DNA of 40,607 bases, from assembly GCF_000967655.1 (NCBI RefSeq), contig NZ_JXYA01000079.1, positions 1 through 40,607 of the forward strand, in the 5' to 3' direction. Position 1 is the first letter of the stretch, and each line of letters opens with the position of its first letter. This stretch comes from Pseudoalteromonas rubra (GTDB lineage Bacteria; Pseudomonadota; Gammaproteobacteria; Enterobacterales; Alteromonadaceae). This document shows, piece after piece, positions 16,665 to 26,700 of this stretch. The notes below the pieces were generated by a model that made no database searches, was not told the origin of the DNA, and was given only the letters and a program-made list of their open reading frames with translations. The position numbers and the translations under genes were made by a program.

Positions 16665-18425
16665 ATGACTGAACAATGTAATAAACCCATTCCAGAGTGC
16701 CAGTTAGAAGAAGCGCAAAAACGCATCGCACACTACTGGCAAACAACCCAAAACTACATCGCCGCGCTTGAAAAAAAGCACAACTTTGAAGCCGACCAGC
16801 TGCTGACTTTGCTACCTTGCGGCGATACAAGTATGGAGCGCTTTAACAACTATCAAATTAATGCCTTGATCTTCAATACGCGCCTGCAGTTTTCTCCATC
16901 GGTCATTGTCATGTGTAAGCATACCGATGATGTTATGCATGCCTACAAAGAAGCAATTGAGCATAATTTACCCATTCGGGTGCGCTCGGGTGGTCACGAT
17001 CACGAAGGCGAATGCACAGGAACGGATGTTGTCTTGCTGGATTTAAGCGGGCTAAAAGACTTTTCAATTGAAAAAGATAAGGATAGCTATATCGCGCATA
17101 TCGGTTCTGGCTATCGTTTTTACCAGCTGGTACCAAAGCTTGCCAAACCAGAAGACAAAAGTATTCCACCTTTGACCATCCCACACGGGACTTGTGCAAC
17201 GGTTGGTTTAGCCGGTTACATTCAGGGCGGTGGCTGGGGACCGTGGACAAGAGCACATGGCATGTGTTGCGAATCGCTTGTAGGTGCTACGGTCATTTTA
17301 CAAGATGGTTCAAAAGTGAATGTGTCGGAAACGGAGCACAGCGACATACTCTGGGCGCTACGTGGTGGTGGTGCACTAAGCTATGGCATAGTCACAGAAT
17401 TTCGGGTGAAAGCGTTTGAGCTACCCGAAGAGATCCATCGTTTTGAAATTCACTGGAATAACCCGACAGGTGACTCCACAGATCTGAAAACATGGGACTT
17501 GTTGACGCAATGGGAAAATGCCATTAATGATCCCAGCACGGAACAATTGGTTGGTACTAATCTTAAAATTAACGCCATTGCAGATAAGTCGGTGGCCTGC
17601 GAAAAAGACTTAGAACACCCAAGCACCATGTATGGTTACTGGCGGGGCACCGAAAGTGAACTGCTCAGCTTTGGTAAAAAGTACTTTCCAACCTCAAGAA
17701 TAGTGGTAACAGGTAAAGATACCAAAGACAGCTACAGTGCGGCATTGATGTCTGACTGGTCACGAAATACGTTGGCCAACCTGGCGACGGCCGGGGTTAA
17801 ACAAGGCTTAGTTGCCAATGCCAATGGCACGCCGTTCACCCCTGATTTTGATGCGCCAGCGCCTCATAAAATTACGTCAAAAGTGGTACGCGAAAGCGGC
17901 CTGACTGAGCAAGGAAAGAGACAGCTATTGCGCTCGTTAACCTCGTCTTTGCTGTTTGATGAAAATGCACCATTGGGTTTATTTAGCTATGTAACCTTAG
18001 GCGCAATTGCAGGCCCATTCTACGCCGATGAATCTAGTGTTGGTGCCTTACGTCGAGTTGCATTCCCGTATTCTAAAGCACAGTACACCATTCAATATCA
18101 AACTTGGTGGAATACCGAGCTGAAGTACGACGGGCAAGGCGACAGCAAAATGCTGGGCCAGGAGAATCCGGTATATCGCTTTGTAAACAGAGCGCTTGAC
18201 TGGATTGAAGTCAGTCGCGATACCTCCATTGAAGGTGCCTATGGCGCGTTTATCAGCTTTAAAGATGCCTCCATTCCAACCAAAACTTACTTTCAGGAAA
18301 GTTATGAGGAATTGATCAGAATAAAAGAGAAGTACTCTGGCTTTGAAGTGAAGCCGCCTTGCAGCGGTGGCAAGGGGGTTTACATTAACTTCAACCGCTT
18401 GCGAACGCGTAAAACGATTATTTAA
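16665..18425 (+). CDS. Berberine-bridge-enzyme-like FAD oxidase, probably bicovalent flavin
   Basis: 586 residues from the ATG at 16665, which has AAGGA seven bases upstream; earlier ATGs at 16632 and 16659 are badly placed. FAD_binding_4 domain: VRSGGHDHEGE with His111 at the covalent 8-alpha position, and GTCATVGLAGYIQGGG with Cys177 at the 6-S-cysteinyl position. The middle (about 230-500) is the substrate domain; the end (VYINFNRLRTRKTII) is the BBE-like tail. Family members oxidise alcohols, sugars or amines, or form rings in secondary metabolism. Here it is 14 bp after the decarboxylase stop and may act on the aldehyde or a derived adduct. No export signal. Confidence 0.85.
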   Translation: MTEQCNKPIPECQLEEAQKRIAHYWQTTQNYIAALEKKHNFEADQLLTLLPCGDTSMERFNNYQINALIFNTRLQFSPSVIVMCKHTDDVMHAYKEAIEHNLPIRVRSGGHDHEGECTGTDVVLLDLSGLKDFSIEKDKDSYIAHIGSGYRFYQLVPKLAKPEDKSIPPLTIPHGTCATVGLAGYIQGGGWGPWTRAHGMCCESLVGATVILQDGSKVNVSETEHSDILWALRGGGALSYGIVTEFRVKAFELPEEIHRFEIHWNNPTGDSTDLKTWDLLTQWENAINDPSTEQLVGTNLKINAIADKSVACEKDLEHPSTMYGYWRGTESELLSFGKKYFPTSRIVVTGKDTKDSYSAALMSDWSRNTLANLATAGVKQGLVANANGTPFTPDFDAPAPHKITSKVVRESGLTEQGKRQLLRSLTSSLLFDENAPLGLFSYVTLGAIAGPFYADESSVGALRRVAFPYSKAQYTIQYQTWWNTELKYDGQGDSKMLGQENPVYRFVNRALDWIEVSRDTSIEGAYGAFISFKDASIPTKTYFQESYEELIRIKEKYSGFEVKPPCSGGKGVYINFNRLRTRKTII

Positions 18426-18439
18426 AAACCCTGTTAGTT

Positions 18440-18488
18440 GAACTGTCGGAGTAGCTGGCTGAATAGCCGCAAACCTGACAGTTCTTTT
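18440..18488 (+). terminator. Terminator of the oxidase-decarboxylase-oxidase operon
   Basis: GAACTGTC (18440-18447) pairs with GACAGTTC (18477-18484), and TTTT follows. An inner GGCT/AGCC pair lies in the long loop. Confidence 0.6.
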
Positions 18489-18610
18489 GACTATCAACCC
18501 GCCAAACTATCACCACGCACATATATTCACGCACCAGTTAGCAGTCACTGTATTGCTCTGGCGTAGATCCGAACTAGACCAGTCATGCATCGCCCTTGAT
18601 GCATTGCGAG

Positions 18611-18626
18611 TATTGGTATACCAATA
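18611..18626. promoter_or_regulatory. Perfect 16-bp palindrome
   Basis: TATTGGTATACCAATA is a perfect palindrome 8 bp beyond the 3' end of the methyltransferase gene. It looks like an operator, but no gene starts nearby, so its role is unclear. Confidence 0.4.
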
Positions 18627-18633
18627 GCACGGA

Positions 18634-19419
18634 TTACTTATCTGAGTGCTTACATTTACAGGCCTTAATCGAATACAGCATAGGCACCTGCTGACCCTGG
18701 TACAACTTTTGATACCCCAGCTCAGGCACAAACTCCAGCCCATCAAAGCAATCGTATGGGCTATACGGGTGCTCAGCAAAGAGCTCAATGCTCAGGCCAG
18801 CCGTTATCAACGCACTGATCACATCACTGACCGAGTGAGTCCAGGTCACTGTGGTATTTTTAGTGCCATCGCAGTTTTCTGTATAGGTGCCCTCTTGCTC
18901 AATATCCGGCGTACCATGAGGAAAGTAGGCATAGCCTGCCAGCAAGTCGTTAACTGGGTGGAACTCAACCAGATGGAACACACCACCAGGCTTGAGCGCG
19001 CCCGCTACAGTTTGTGCCCACGCGGTTAAATCAGGCAGCCAGCACAATACGCCGTATGAGGAAAACACAATATCAAACTGACGAGTATTATGAAGGCCAA
19101 ACTGGAGCACATCGCTTTCGATAAACTCAGCTTTAAGACCCAGCGCGTCTTTAAGTATATTCGCCTGCGCAATCGCACTTGCGGATAGGTCCACCCCTGT
19201 CACATCTGCTCCCAGTCGGGCCCAGGACAAAGTATCCTGGCCAAAGTGACATTGCAGGTGCAGCAAAGACTTGCCCTCAACATCACCCACCTGTGCCAGC
19301 TCAACCGGATTCAACGAACATTGCCCGGCTTTAAACCCGGCAACATCATAAAACTCAGACGTCACGTGTACCTGAGTTCTTTTATCCCAGGCTTGTTTAT
19401 TGATGCTTAAATAGTCCAT
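18634..19419 (-). CDS. SAM-dependent class I methyltransferase
   Basis: 261 residues from the ATG at 19419, preceded by GGGGGA; an in-frame ATG further upstream lacks a site and would add a non-conserved extension. The SAM site is LLHLQCHFGQDTLSWARLG, then VTGVDLSASAI, the variant motif of a common methyltransferase group where the usual GCGTG is CHFGQ. Motif IV region FDIVFSSYGVLCWL and post-motif LKPGGVFHLVEFHPV follow. Cytoplasmic; substrate unknown, probably a small molecule. It converges with the amino-acid oxidase operon but is not part of it. A decayed copy of its 5' end lies at 20943-21016. Confidence 0.85.
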   Translation of the reverse strand: MDYLSINKQAWDKRTQVHVTSEFYDVAGFKAGQCSLNPVELAQVGDVEGKSLLHLQCHFGQDTLSWARLGADVTGVDLSASAIAQANILKDALGLKAEFIESDVLQFGLHNTRQFDIVFSSYGVLCWLPDLTAWAQTVAGALKPGGVFHLVEFHPVNDLLAGYAYFPHGTPDIEQEGTYTENCDGTKNTTVTWTHSVSDVISALITAGLSIELFAEHPYSPYDCFDGLEFVPELGYQKLYQGQQVPMLYSIKACKCKHSDK

Positions 19420-19580
19420 TGTTCCCCCAGTTTTAATCATTGATTGTTTATCGTAAAGGCAGCAGCGCAATGACAAAGCGTGGGATCATAGCAGACTGAC
19501 TTCCTTTAAAAATAGTGGCATATCATGCCCAACCCGGACACAACAATACGCGCTGTATCCCGGCTGGTCGCTACAGCAAA

Positions 19581-19600
19581 TTACACGGCAACCTGTGTAA
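19581..19600 (-). terminator. Hairpin after the unknown helical gene
   Basis: TTACAC (19581-19586) and GTGTAA (19595-19600) pair; on the minus strand TTTGC follows. It lies 12 bp beyond the stop of the gene at 19612. Confidence 0.45.
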
Positions 19601-19611
19601 CAGGGTATCTG

Positions 19612-20379
19612 TTATTCTGCGTTTTCTCTGAGCGCTTCAGACGCGGTTTGTGTATCATCGCCGGCGCGTGGCCTTTTGTGATGCGTTCTGACAATGGCCA
19701 TCTGCGTATCGTCCAAAATAAGCTCCGCAATCGCCATTGGTACGCCGCAATGAGCTAAGAGTTTGAAATTTGGATCTTGTAAAAGGGTCAGGTAATAGCG
19801 TGGGCTAAAGCTAATATCGCCACGCTTACCCCGGGCCGTTACTTTATTGATGCGATCAACCACACCACTGAGGATCACAGACGCTTGCTTGCAGGCATGG
19901 GTATATTCAATGTCGTCGATAGCCCCGCGCATATAGAGGCTCTCAATTTCATCAATTTCAGTATCCACCTCTTTAATCAGTTGAGTAATTGACAGCCCCA
20001 GCGGATGGGAAACTTCATAGGTGATCTTGTAGCTCTCGGGGCGATTAAGCACCACACTGTTATCTAGCTTTACACCGGCTTGCTTTTCAACACGCAACTG
20101 CTGCAACAGGTCCAACTGGGTGCGGGCAATCAGCAAATTGACGTCATAATGCCAGGAGCGGATCTTGTCATACGCCACCCTACATTCTTTGGCCTTTCGA
20201 AAAACGGCAGCCAATCGCTCAAATGCGTTAAGTATCCGCACCTTATTTTTAGCCAGGTAACTGTGCAGTGAGTCACTCTTGTACTCCACCTCAGATATGA
20301 GGGTTTTCATTTTGTTAGCATGGCGAGTCGACATAATGTGTGTGTCGTTAATTTGAGTTCCTTGATTATCATCAGACAT
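19612..20379 (-). CDS. Unknown helical protein, 255 residues
   Basis: AAGGAG ribosome site six bases before the ATG. The sequence is charged and largely alpha-helical, with no signal peptide or membrane helix (RILNAFERLAAVFRKAKECR; SITQLIKEVDTEIDEIESLY). Its helical layout and length recall the DUF1845/AcaB-like proteins of integrative elements, but this is a weak impression without a shared motif I can point to. No mobilisation genes lie nearby. The methyltransferase gene follows on the same strand after a hairpin, so they are likely separate units. Confidence 0.55.
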   Translation of the reverse strand: MSDDNQGTQINDTHIMSTRHANKMKTLISEVEYKSDSLHSYLAKNKVRILNAFERLAAVFRKAKECRVAYDKIRSWHYDVNLLIARTQLDLLQQLRVEKQAGVKLDNSVVLNRPESYKITYEVSHPLGLSITQLIKEVDTEIDEIESLYMRGAIDDIEYTHACKQASVILSGVVDRINKVTARGKRGDISFSPRYYLTLLQDPNFKLLAHCGVPMAIAELILDDTQMAIVRTHHKRPRAGDDTQTASEALRENAE

Positions 20380-20942
20380 ATTAATCTCCTTAGTGAACTG
20401 CCGGAATGTCCACAGATCTTTATTTTACTGTCTAAGCAGTTTGCACAACAGCAAAATACAGCCTTTGGCACTGTGTATTTTTATTATAATTAGTCACTTG
20501 CACATCGAAACCCGACGGCATGCGACGGACTGTTCAAGTCCTCCCGCTGTCCTCGGGGAATACTGAACGTTTAACAATCGAGTGCTCGAATTTACTCCCT
20601 GTTGCGCTGCAAATTGCAGGCTTCTGTACAGCGGAACGGGCCTGCAGGCTTATGCCGACAACAAAAAGCAGAGTCACTTAAGTCGCGCAAACAACAGAAC
20701 ATCGGATCTTGTTCAGGGGTTTCATGGTTAACTCACTCAGCGCAGCATCTCAGCCGTCCCTTTATCATGGCTATGTCAGCTTTTAGTTACTCGACACCAT
20801 GCCCGCCCATTTTAATCATCGTGGTGACTTTCTGTGTGCCTCGCCTACTATCGGCAATTTTGCCGTGACCGGTTTTGGTATGAAGATGGGTGCAACACCC
20901 AAACACCCGCATCAGGTATTTTGCATATAGTAACTGCGCCTC
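20380..20942. other. Gene-poor region upstream of the sheath gene, left part
   Basis: I see no supported gene. A plus frame at 20602-20868 has no ribosome site and no motif. Together with the pseudogene fragment to its right it looks like a decaying stretch. Confidence 0.4.
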
Positions 20943-21016
20943 CATAAAATTCAGACGCCACATGCACCTGTGTTCTTTATATCCCTGGCTGATTTATTTA
21001 TGCTTAAATAACCCAT
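20943..21016 (-). pseudogene. Decayed copy of the first 25 codons of the methyltransferase
   Basis: On the minus strand, from ATG 21016, the DNA reads MGYLSINKSA and then drifts out of frame; the intact gene at 19419 begins MDYLSINKQAWDKRTQVH. The two stretches align over about 75 bp at roughly 80 percent or more identity with one inserted base, and the similarity ends at TCTGAATTTTATG. It is thus a partial duplication of the 5' end. Confidence 0.75.
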
Positions 21017-21387
21017 AATATCAACTAATTGTAAGTTCCTTAATGACTGTTCAGTAACATAGCGCAGACGTATGAGCAGTGCAAACCTTTGTGAAAAGTC
21101 ACGACCTGAGAAAAGGAACCGATTTAGTAGTTCAATAAACGCCGCACACAGTATCTGACTTACACATTGATTGCTCCTGACAGCTTTGGTAGCTGAATTG
21201 AGTCGGATAATCTAATTCAGACGCTGTTCCACTTGAGACGGCAGAGTTCGTCCGTCACAGGAACGAGCGCAAAAAACGCATCATTGCTAGCATCGGCTAT
21301 TATGGTGTAAAACAAATTAACGAGTTCACTTCGCTAATATCAGGGACAGTGAATTCAGTCATACAGGAATAAGAGGCAAATATTGCT
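21017..21387. promoter_or_regulatory. Region upstream of the sheath gene
   Basis: No gene is supported. CTGAATT and AATTCAG form an inverted repeat at about 21192-21219, possibly regulatory. The sheath ATG is preceded by AGAGG at a rather long distance (about 11 bases). Confidence 0.35.
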
Positions 21388-22965
21388 ATGGTCACTTCAA
21401 ACATTAAAACTCCTGGCGTTTACATTGATGACGTAAATGCTTTCCCTAACTCTGTTGTGCCGGTAGCAACCGCGGTGCCGGCATTTGTAGGGTACACACC
21501 AGCTGCCGAGTACCAGGGCAAATCGTATTTAAACAAGGCGCAAAAAATTACGTCTTTTGCTGAGTTTCAGGCCATCTATATGAAGGAGAACCCGCCACCA
21601 CCTGCGGATCCAAGCGTGCAATATCACCCTGAATACTATTTGATAGAGTCTGAGCAACAACCCGACACCGGCGACTATCTGACCATTGCTGGGCGCTATT
21701 ACTCAGTCGTGGCAGACTCAGGTAGCATTTACTATTTATACAATAGCGTGCGCTGGTTCTATGAAAACGGCGGTGGGGATGCCTATATTGTGTCTGTCGG
21801 CACCCATGGGAACAGCACAGGAAAACCGGGGGCTGTTGGGACACAGGGTGTTAACCCGAACGTAAAACTGGATGAACTACAGGCAGGTTTATCATTACTT
21901 AAAAACGAACAAGCACCCACCATGTATATTTGCCCGGAAGCAACCTTACTACCTGTAGCCGACAATGGCACGCTGATGCAAAGTATGTTGCTACAAGCGG
22001 GGGAGATGCAAACCGCCATCTGCCTGTTCGACATCATAGGCGGCAAAGCACCAGACCCTATCACTTACACACAAGATATCGAAGTATTCAGAAACAATAC
22101 AGGTTCAAAAGGTCTTAAATTCGGTGCGGCATATTACCCTTTTGTTGGCACCACCCTGATGCAAACTGATGAAATAAACTATACCAACTTGTGTGGTGGC
22201 GACCTTTTGCAATTACAGGCATTACTCAGCCCGGAATCGGCACCGAACCCTGCGGCAGAACAAATCATCGCTAAAATAAATCAAAATGATGGGTCCATGA
22301 CCGCATCGCAGTACCATGCGGCGCTACTCAGTGCCTCTCAAACCTATTCGCAAATTATCTCGCATGTTCTGCAAGACGCCAATGTACTGCCACCCGGTGG
22401 CGGCATGGCCGGTGTTTATACGGTGAATGATAATGAAATGGGTGTCTGGCATGCACCGGCGAATACGCCTATTGTGGGTGCAGCATCTTTACCCATTCGA
22501 CTGAGTGACTCTCAGCAGGAGAATTTAAACGTTGACGCTATCACGGGTAAATCTGTCAATGCCATTCGCTTTTTCAACGGCCTGGGTATTCTTGTTTGGG
22601 GAGCGCGCACCCTGGATGGCAACTCACAGGACTGGCGCTATATTGCGGTGCGCCGCACCATGACCTTTATTGAACAGACCTGCCAACAGGCTATTCGTGC
22701 CTATGCACTTGCGCCAAACGATGCTAACACCTGGGGGGCAATAAAAAGCGAAATCAGCAGTTTTCTGACTGGCGTCTGGAAAGAAGGGGGATTGCAAGGC
22801 TCACAAGCGGCAGACGCATTTCGGGTCGAGTGTGGCTTAGGCACAACCATGACCAGCGACCATTTACTCAATGGCTTTCTTAAAGTAACGGTTAAAGTAG
22901 CCGTTGTGCGCCCGGCAGAGTTTATTGTGCTCGAATTTGAGCAGGAAATGGGTAAATCGGGTTAA
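21388..22965 (+). CDS. Contractile-injection / phage tail sheath protein, orphan
   Basis: 525 residues. The start (TPGVYIDDVNAFPNSVVPVA and TAVPAFVGYTP) is the hallmark of sheath proteins of extracellular contractile injection systems (Afp/PVC/MAC-like). The C-terminus ends with VAVVRPAEFIVLEFEQEM, the conserved handshake strand region. A variable outer domain lies between about residues 60 and 300. Sheaths polymerise around a tube and contract to drive it. No tube, baseplate, spike or AAA+ gene flanks it in the window: the gene on the right is a short helical protein on the other strand. Composition matches its neighbours. It may serve a system encoded elsewhere or be a relic. Confidence 0.88.
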   Translation: MVTSNIKTPGVYIDDVNAFPNSVVPVATAVPAFVGYTPAAEYQGKSYLNKAQKITSFAEFQAIYMKENPPPPADPSVQYHPEYYLIESEQQPDTGDYLTIAGRYYSVVADSGSIYYLYNSVRWFYENGGGDAYIVSVGTHGNSTGKPGAVGTQGVNPNVKLDELQAGLSLLKNEQAPTMYICPEATLLPVADNGTLMQSMLLQAGEMQTAICLFDIIGGKAPDPITYTQDIEVFRNNTGSKGLKFGAAYYPFVGTTLMQTDEINYTNLCGGDLLQLQALLSPESAPNPAAEQIIAKINQNDGSMTASQYHAALLSASQTYSQIISHVLQDANVLPPGGGMAGVYTVNDNEMGVWHAPANTPIVGAASLPIRLSDSQQENLNVDAITGKSVNAIRFFNGLGILVWGARTLDGNSQDWRYIAVRRTMTFIEQTCQQAIRAYALAPNDANTWGAIKSEISSFLTGVWKEGGLQGSQAADAFRVECGLGTTMTSDHLLNGFLKVTVKVAVVRPAEFIVLEFEQEMGKSG

Positions 22966-23063
22966 TTGCAATAACTTTGGATATTGAGCCAAACACCCAA
23001 GTTTGAGGGGAGTTATTCAAGCCAAACTGGGCTTGGCTTGCACTAGAGTGACTGTGCAACTTT

Positions 23064-23094
23064 AAAGCGGGGCTGCCAGCTGGCAACCCCCTTT
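23064..23094. terminator. Bidirectional terminator between convergent genes
   Basis: AAAG/CTTT and GGGG/CCCC stems enclose the palindrome TGCCAGCTGGCA (23074-23085). T-rich on the plus side and A-rich on the other, it can end both the sheath transcript and the minus-strand transcript. Confidence 0.7.
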
Positions 23095-23108
23095 ACAAAG
23101 CCCATGCT

Positions 23109-23471
23109 CTAGGCTTTATTGTGATAGAAACGGCCTGTTTCATAGGGCGTTATCATAGACAAGCCGTTCAGCTGATCCTTTTTAACAGCCAGATGTGATA
23201 ACGAATCTCCATTTAGGTCCACGACTTTACCTATCTGACCGCCTTTCAGCCCAAGCTGCTTGCCCAGCTGCTCCATTTCTTTTTCCATCTGTGGCAAAAT
23301 CTCTGTTCTTAGCTGTTTTGCCGCCTGAGCATAACGTTCTTTCTCTTCGGCGGAAGATGCGTTTTGGGCAATTTGCTCAAACTCAGCGATCCCCTCTTTG
23401 GCGCCTTTTACATCACCAACCCGGAAGTTGTAACCAAAATAAATATCCATCACATTACGTGGTAGTTGCAT
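23109..23471 (-). CDS. Small helical protein of unknown function
   Basis: 120 residues, AAGGA eight bases before the ATG. The middle (about 24-75) is a charged helical or coiled-coil segment (EEKERYAQAAKQLRTEILPQ; EKEMEQLGKQLGLK). The C-terminus contains GKVVDLNGDSLSHLAVKK, with a DLNGDS loop that recalls a calcium-binding turn but is too short to claim. No signal peptide. It converges with the sheath gene; a functional link is not shown. Confidence 0.6.
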   Translation of the reverse strand: MQLPRNVMDIYFGYNFRVGDVKGAKEGIAEFEQIAQNASSAEEKERYAQAAKQLRTEILPQMEKEMEQLGKQLGLKGGQIGKVVDLNGDSLSHLAVKKDQLNGLSMITPYETGRFYHNKA

Positions 23472-23694
23472 AGCGTCAGTTCCTTGCTATTAGTAAACCC
23501 TATGAAAAACAAAGCAAATATCACACCAACTAAATAAAACATTTAGGTTTTTCATGTGATATCTAAGCGTTCAAGTGCAAGATGTGTTGAAATTGTGTTC
23601 ATTTTACAGAAACTGTCATGACATAGTGATTTTGGCTACCTAATCATAATATTACATGATTCGCTCGCAACGGCATTAAATTCACCAAGTTAGT

Positions 23695-23726
23695 GGGGCT
23701 TAATATAGCAGCTCAAAACAAGCCCC
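23695..23726 (-). terminator. Hairpin downstream of the large helicase gene
   Basis: GGGGCTT (23695-23701) pairs with AAGCCCC (23720-23726), 14 bp past the helicase stop codon. No T run follows on the minus strand. Confidence 0.5.
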
Positions 23727-23739
23727 TGTTTCGCCTCAG

Positions 23740-26700
23740 TCAATTCCTTACTGCAATTTTTAATCTGTCGTTTTCACTGGTTAACACGCCTTTTTTACAT
23801 TGCTCTTGTGCCAGACGATTCATCCTTTCAACAGCCTGTGCGGTGGCACGTTGAAACCCAAGTAAACCGAGAGCGGCAGATGCCGAGTCAGTCATATTGA
23901 TTGCATGTGCGTCTCGTACGGTCAACAACAACGCATTGGTAAGCTCAGCATCGCAGACATTTTCCAGCTTTTTCATTGAGGCGTCTGCGGCATCCCAATT
24001 GCGTAATTTAACGCTAGACACGCCCTTAGGCCACAGAACCCTGTTATCGTCTTTTTGAATTGCTCCTTTGCCCGCTAACCCATCAATGGCCTGATCCACA
24101 ATCCGTTTTATTTTACTACCAACGCGAGATAGCCCAGCAGCATTGGCCAAGCGGCTTGCAACGATGGAAGCAAAAATAGGGTATTCACTGGCCACGACTC
24201 GCTCAATCGCATGCTCAATAGCGCTTAATGGAATTGCACTAAAGTCATCGACCTTGGGCATGTTGAGTTCAGAAGCATCCACTTTTTTATAAGGAGTTTT
24301 ACACGCATCAAACATTGCCTCTTCAGCTACTTCATTTCTTTGTATGACTGGAGCAGCACTTTGAGGCTCAGTTTCTGCAGTCATAGATAACGTATCAGCC
24401 AATACCGCAGCCTGTTCTGTGTCACCTTCCAGTGCAACAAGGTGTGCATCGTGATTCAATATGGCCTCCTCAATCATCACTTTCAGTCTTTGCAGCTCTG
24501 ATTTCGGATCTCTGTACCAGTCGGTTGACCAGATGCGCGCAAATTTCCACCCTAACCCTTCTAGTACGCTTTGTCTCAACCGCTCCCTGTCCCTGGCAGA
24601 AACCGCCTCATAGTAGCCCTCGCCATCATACTCAAATGCCAAAACATATTGTTCAGGATAACTTGGGTGGCGTATTGCCAAATCAATAAAATACCCCTGA
24701 TTTCCCACTTGTGCCGCAACATCAAAGCCCAAGTTTTGAATGGCATCTTGCAGTACACGACCAAAAGCAAAATTTGCCTCCTGCTCGCCTTCAGCAGCCG
24801 TTTCTGATTTGTTGAATTCAGCAAACTCTAAAAACGCCTGCAATGCACGCAGCCCGAATGGGCTACCACTATCCACTCTGAGCTCTTGCCCGTGGAAGTT
24901 CGAAAAGACCTCCATAGACAATCTGGCCCTTGATATTAATACATTGAGCCTGCGCTCTCCCCCGGGTTTATTTAATAAACCGAAGTTCTGGCTTATCTGG
25001 CCCGACTTCGTTTTTCCATAACAAATACTAATAAAGATGACGTCTCGCTCATCACCCTGAACGTTCTCAAGGTTCTTTACAAAAAACTCATCACCACCAG
25101 CATGGCGCTCAAAGAACCCATCAGTTTCAGGGTGTAAACGGCGCACTTTTTCAAGCTCCAGAAGGATTGCGTCGCGCTGAGACAAACTAAAAGCAACAAT
25201 ACCGAGCGATAAATGAGGTTTGGTCAGCGCGTGCTTAAGCACAGCTGCGACCACTGCTTTTACTTCTCCGGGGTTAGTTCTTGACCCCCCTTTGTCGTAC
25301 CAGCTCTCTGGCAAATAATGGAACTTCAGCCCGGTTGCATCACGGTGAAACCCAGGGCTCGGAAATGCTATCAACTCATTTTTGTAAAACTGCTCATTTG
25401 AAACGGCTATTAACGAATCGTGGCGTGAACGGTAATGCCACTTCAGCATATGGCTTGGCGCACCTTTAGACTCCATCAGTGCCAGTATGCTTTCGATGTC
25501 AGCGGTATCACTCTTTTCAAGCTCTTCTTCTTCCAATTCCACCGACTTTGCAAACAAGCTATTAGGTGGCATCTGCTTGCTATCACCAACAACGATCACC
25601 TGACTCCCCCGCATCATCGCACCCAATGCATCTGGAGCGGGTATCTGGCTGGCTTCATCAAAAACAATCAAATCAAATTCCAGCGCACCTTGCTTAAGGT
25701 AAGTTGCGATGGACATGGGACTCATCATAAAGATAGGTTTAATCTGTTGAATAACATGGCCCGCTTCACTCAATAATTTCCGCAAAGGAATATGACGCGT
25801 CTTCTTACTGAGCTCTCGCAGTACCAGTTCCATTTCTCCTTTTGCATTTTTGTTCGGTAACTGTTCAAACAACTGACCGACGAGCTTTTCCTGAGCAAAA
25901 AACAGACTTTCTTCGTCCACTTTTTTGAAATCTTTGATGGTCTTTTCGTGCTTTGTCCGGTCAAATTGCCGGATAGATGCGGAATTAGCATACGCATAAT
26001 CAACCAAGCCCTGGTAATAGCTTTTCTCAAACACATGCTGCAAGGCTTGCGGGGACTCTTTCCAATTGAAGGCCAGTTTTACGAAGGGCTGGATCTGATA
26101 TTGCTCAAGAGCAGTAATTATCTGGTTATATCGTGCAAACTCATACAACTGCTCCGGCTTGTTCCAACTCGCTAGCAGCTCAGACAAAGCACCAAATTTC
26201 ATTGTCGCAAGTTCATACTCTGACCTTTGTGGATCTATCGCAACGATTTCTGTTAGTCGATTGCAAAGGTGTAACGACTCATTATGTAATCGTTTTAGCC
26301 CGTTTGACTCATTCAGTAGCAGTTGTTTATCTACACCAGCATCAATGACTTTTGCCAGCTTCAATTGCAACTGACCACTATTCACTTTTTGATAATAGTC
26401 GCAGATCCATTCAAAAACCCGTTTGAGTTCTGCCAAGTCTGAGTGCTCTCCTTGCCATAGCGGGCCAAAAGCATTCGATAAAAACGTACAGTAGGTATCC
26501 AACTCGCGTTTTGCGCTTTTATACTCCAACACTGTATCTAACGACTCTAACCACTTTGCGGGGTTGCTCGGCAAGGCTCCTTTGTACAGACCGGAGAGCT
26601 TAGTTTTCGCTTTTCTAAAACCAGGCGACAAAAAGCGCCACCACTTATCCGTTTTTCCAACTAACCCTTCACGGATACTCAGTAAATCGGCTTCAAATAC

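Noticed and set aside
19612..20379. Firm assignment as an integrative-element (AcaB/DUF1845) protein
   Set aside because: Only a general impression of helical layout supports it; no shared motif and no mobilisation genes nearby.
20602..20868. 88-codon plus-strand frame
   Set aside because: No ribosome site and irregular composition in a decaying region; I could not match it to a family.
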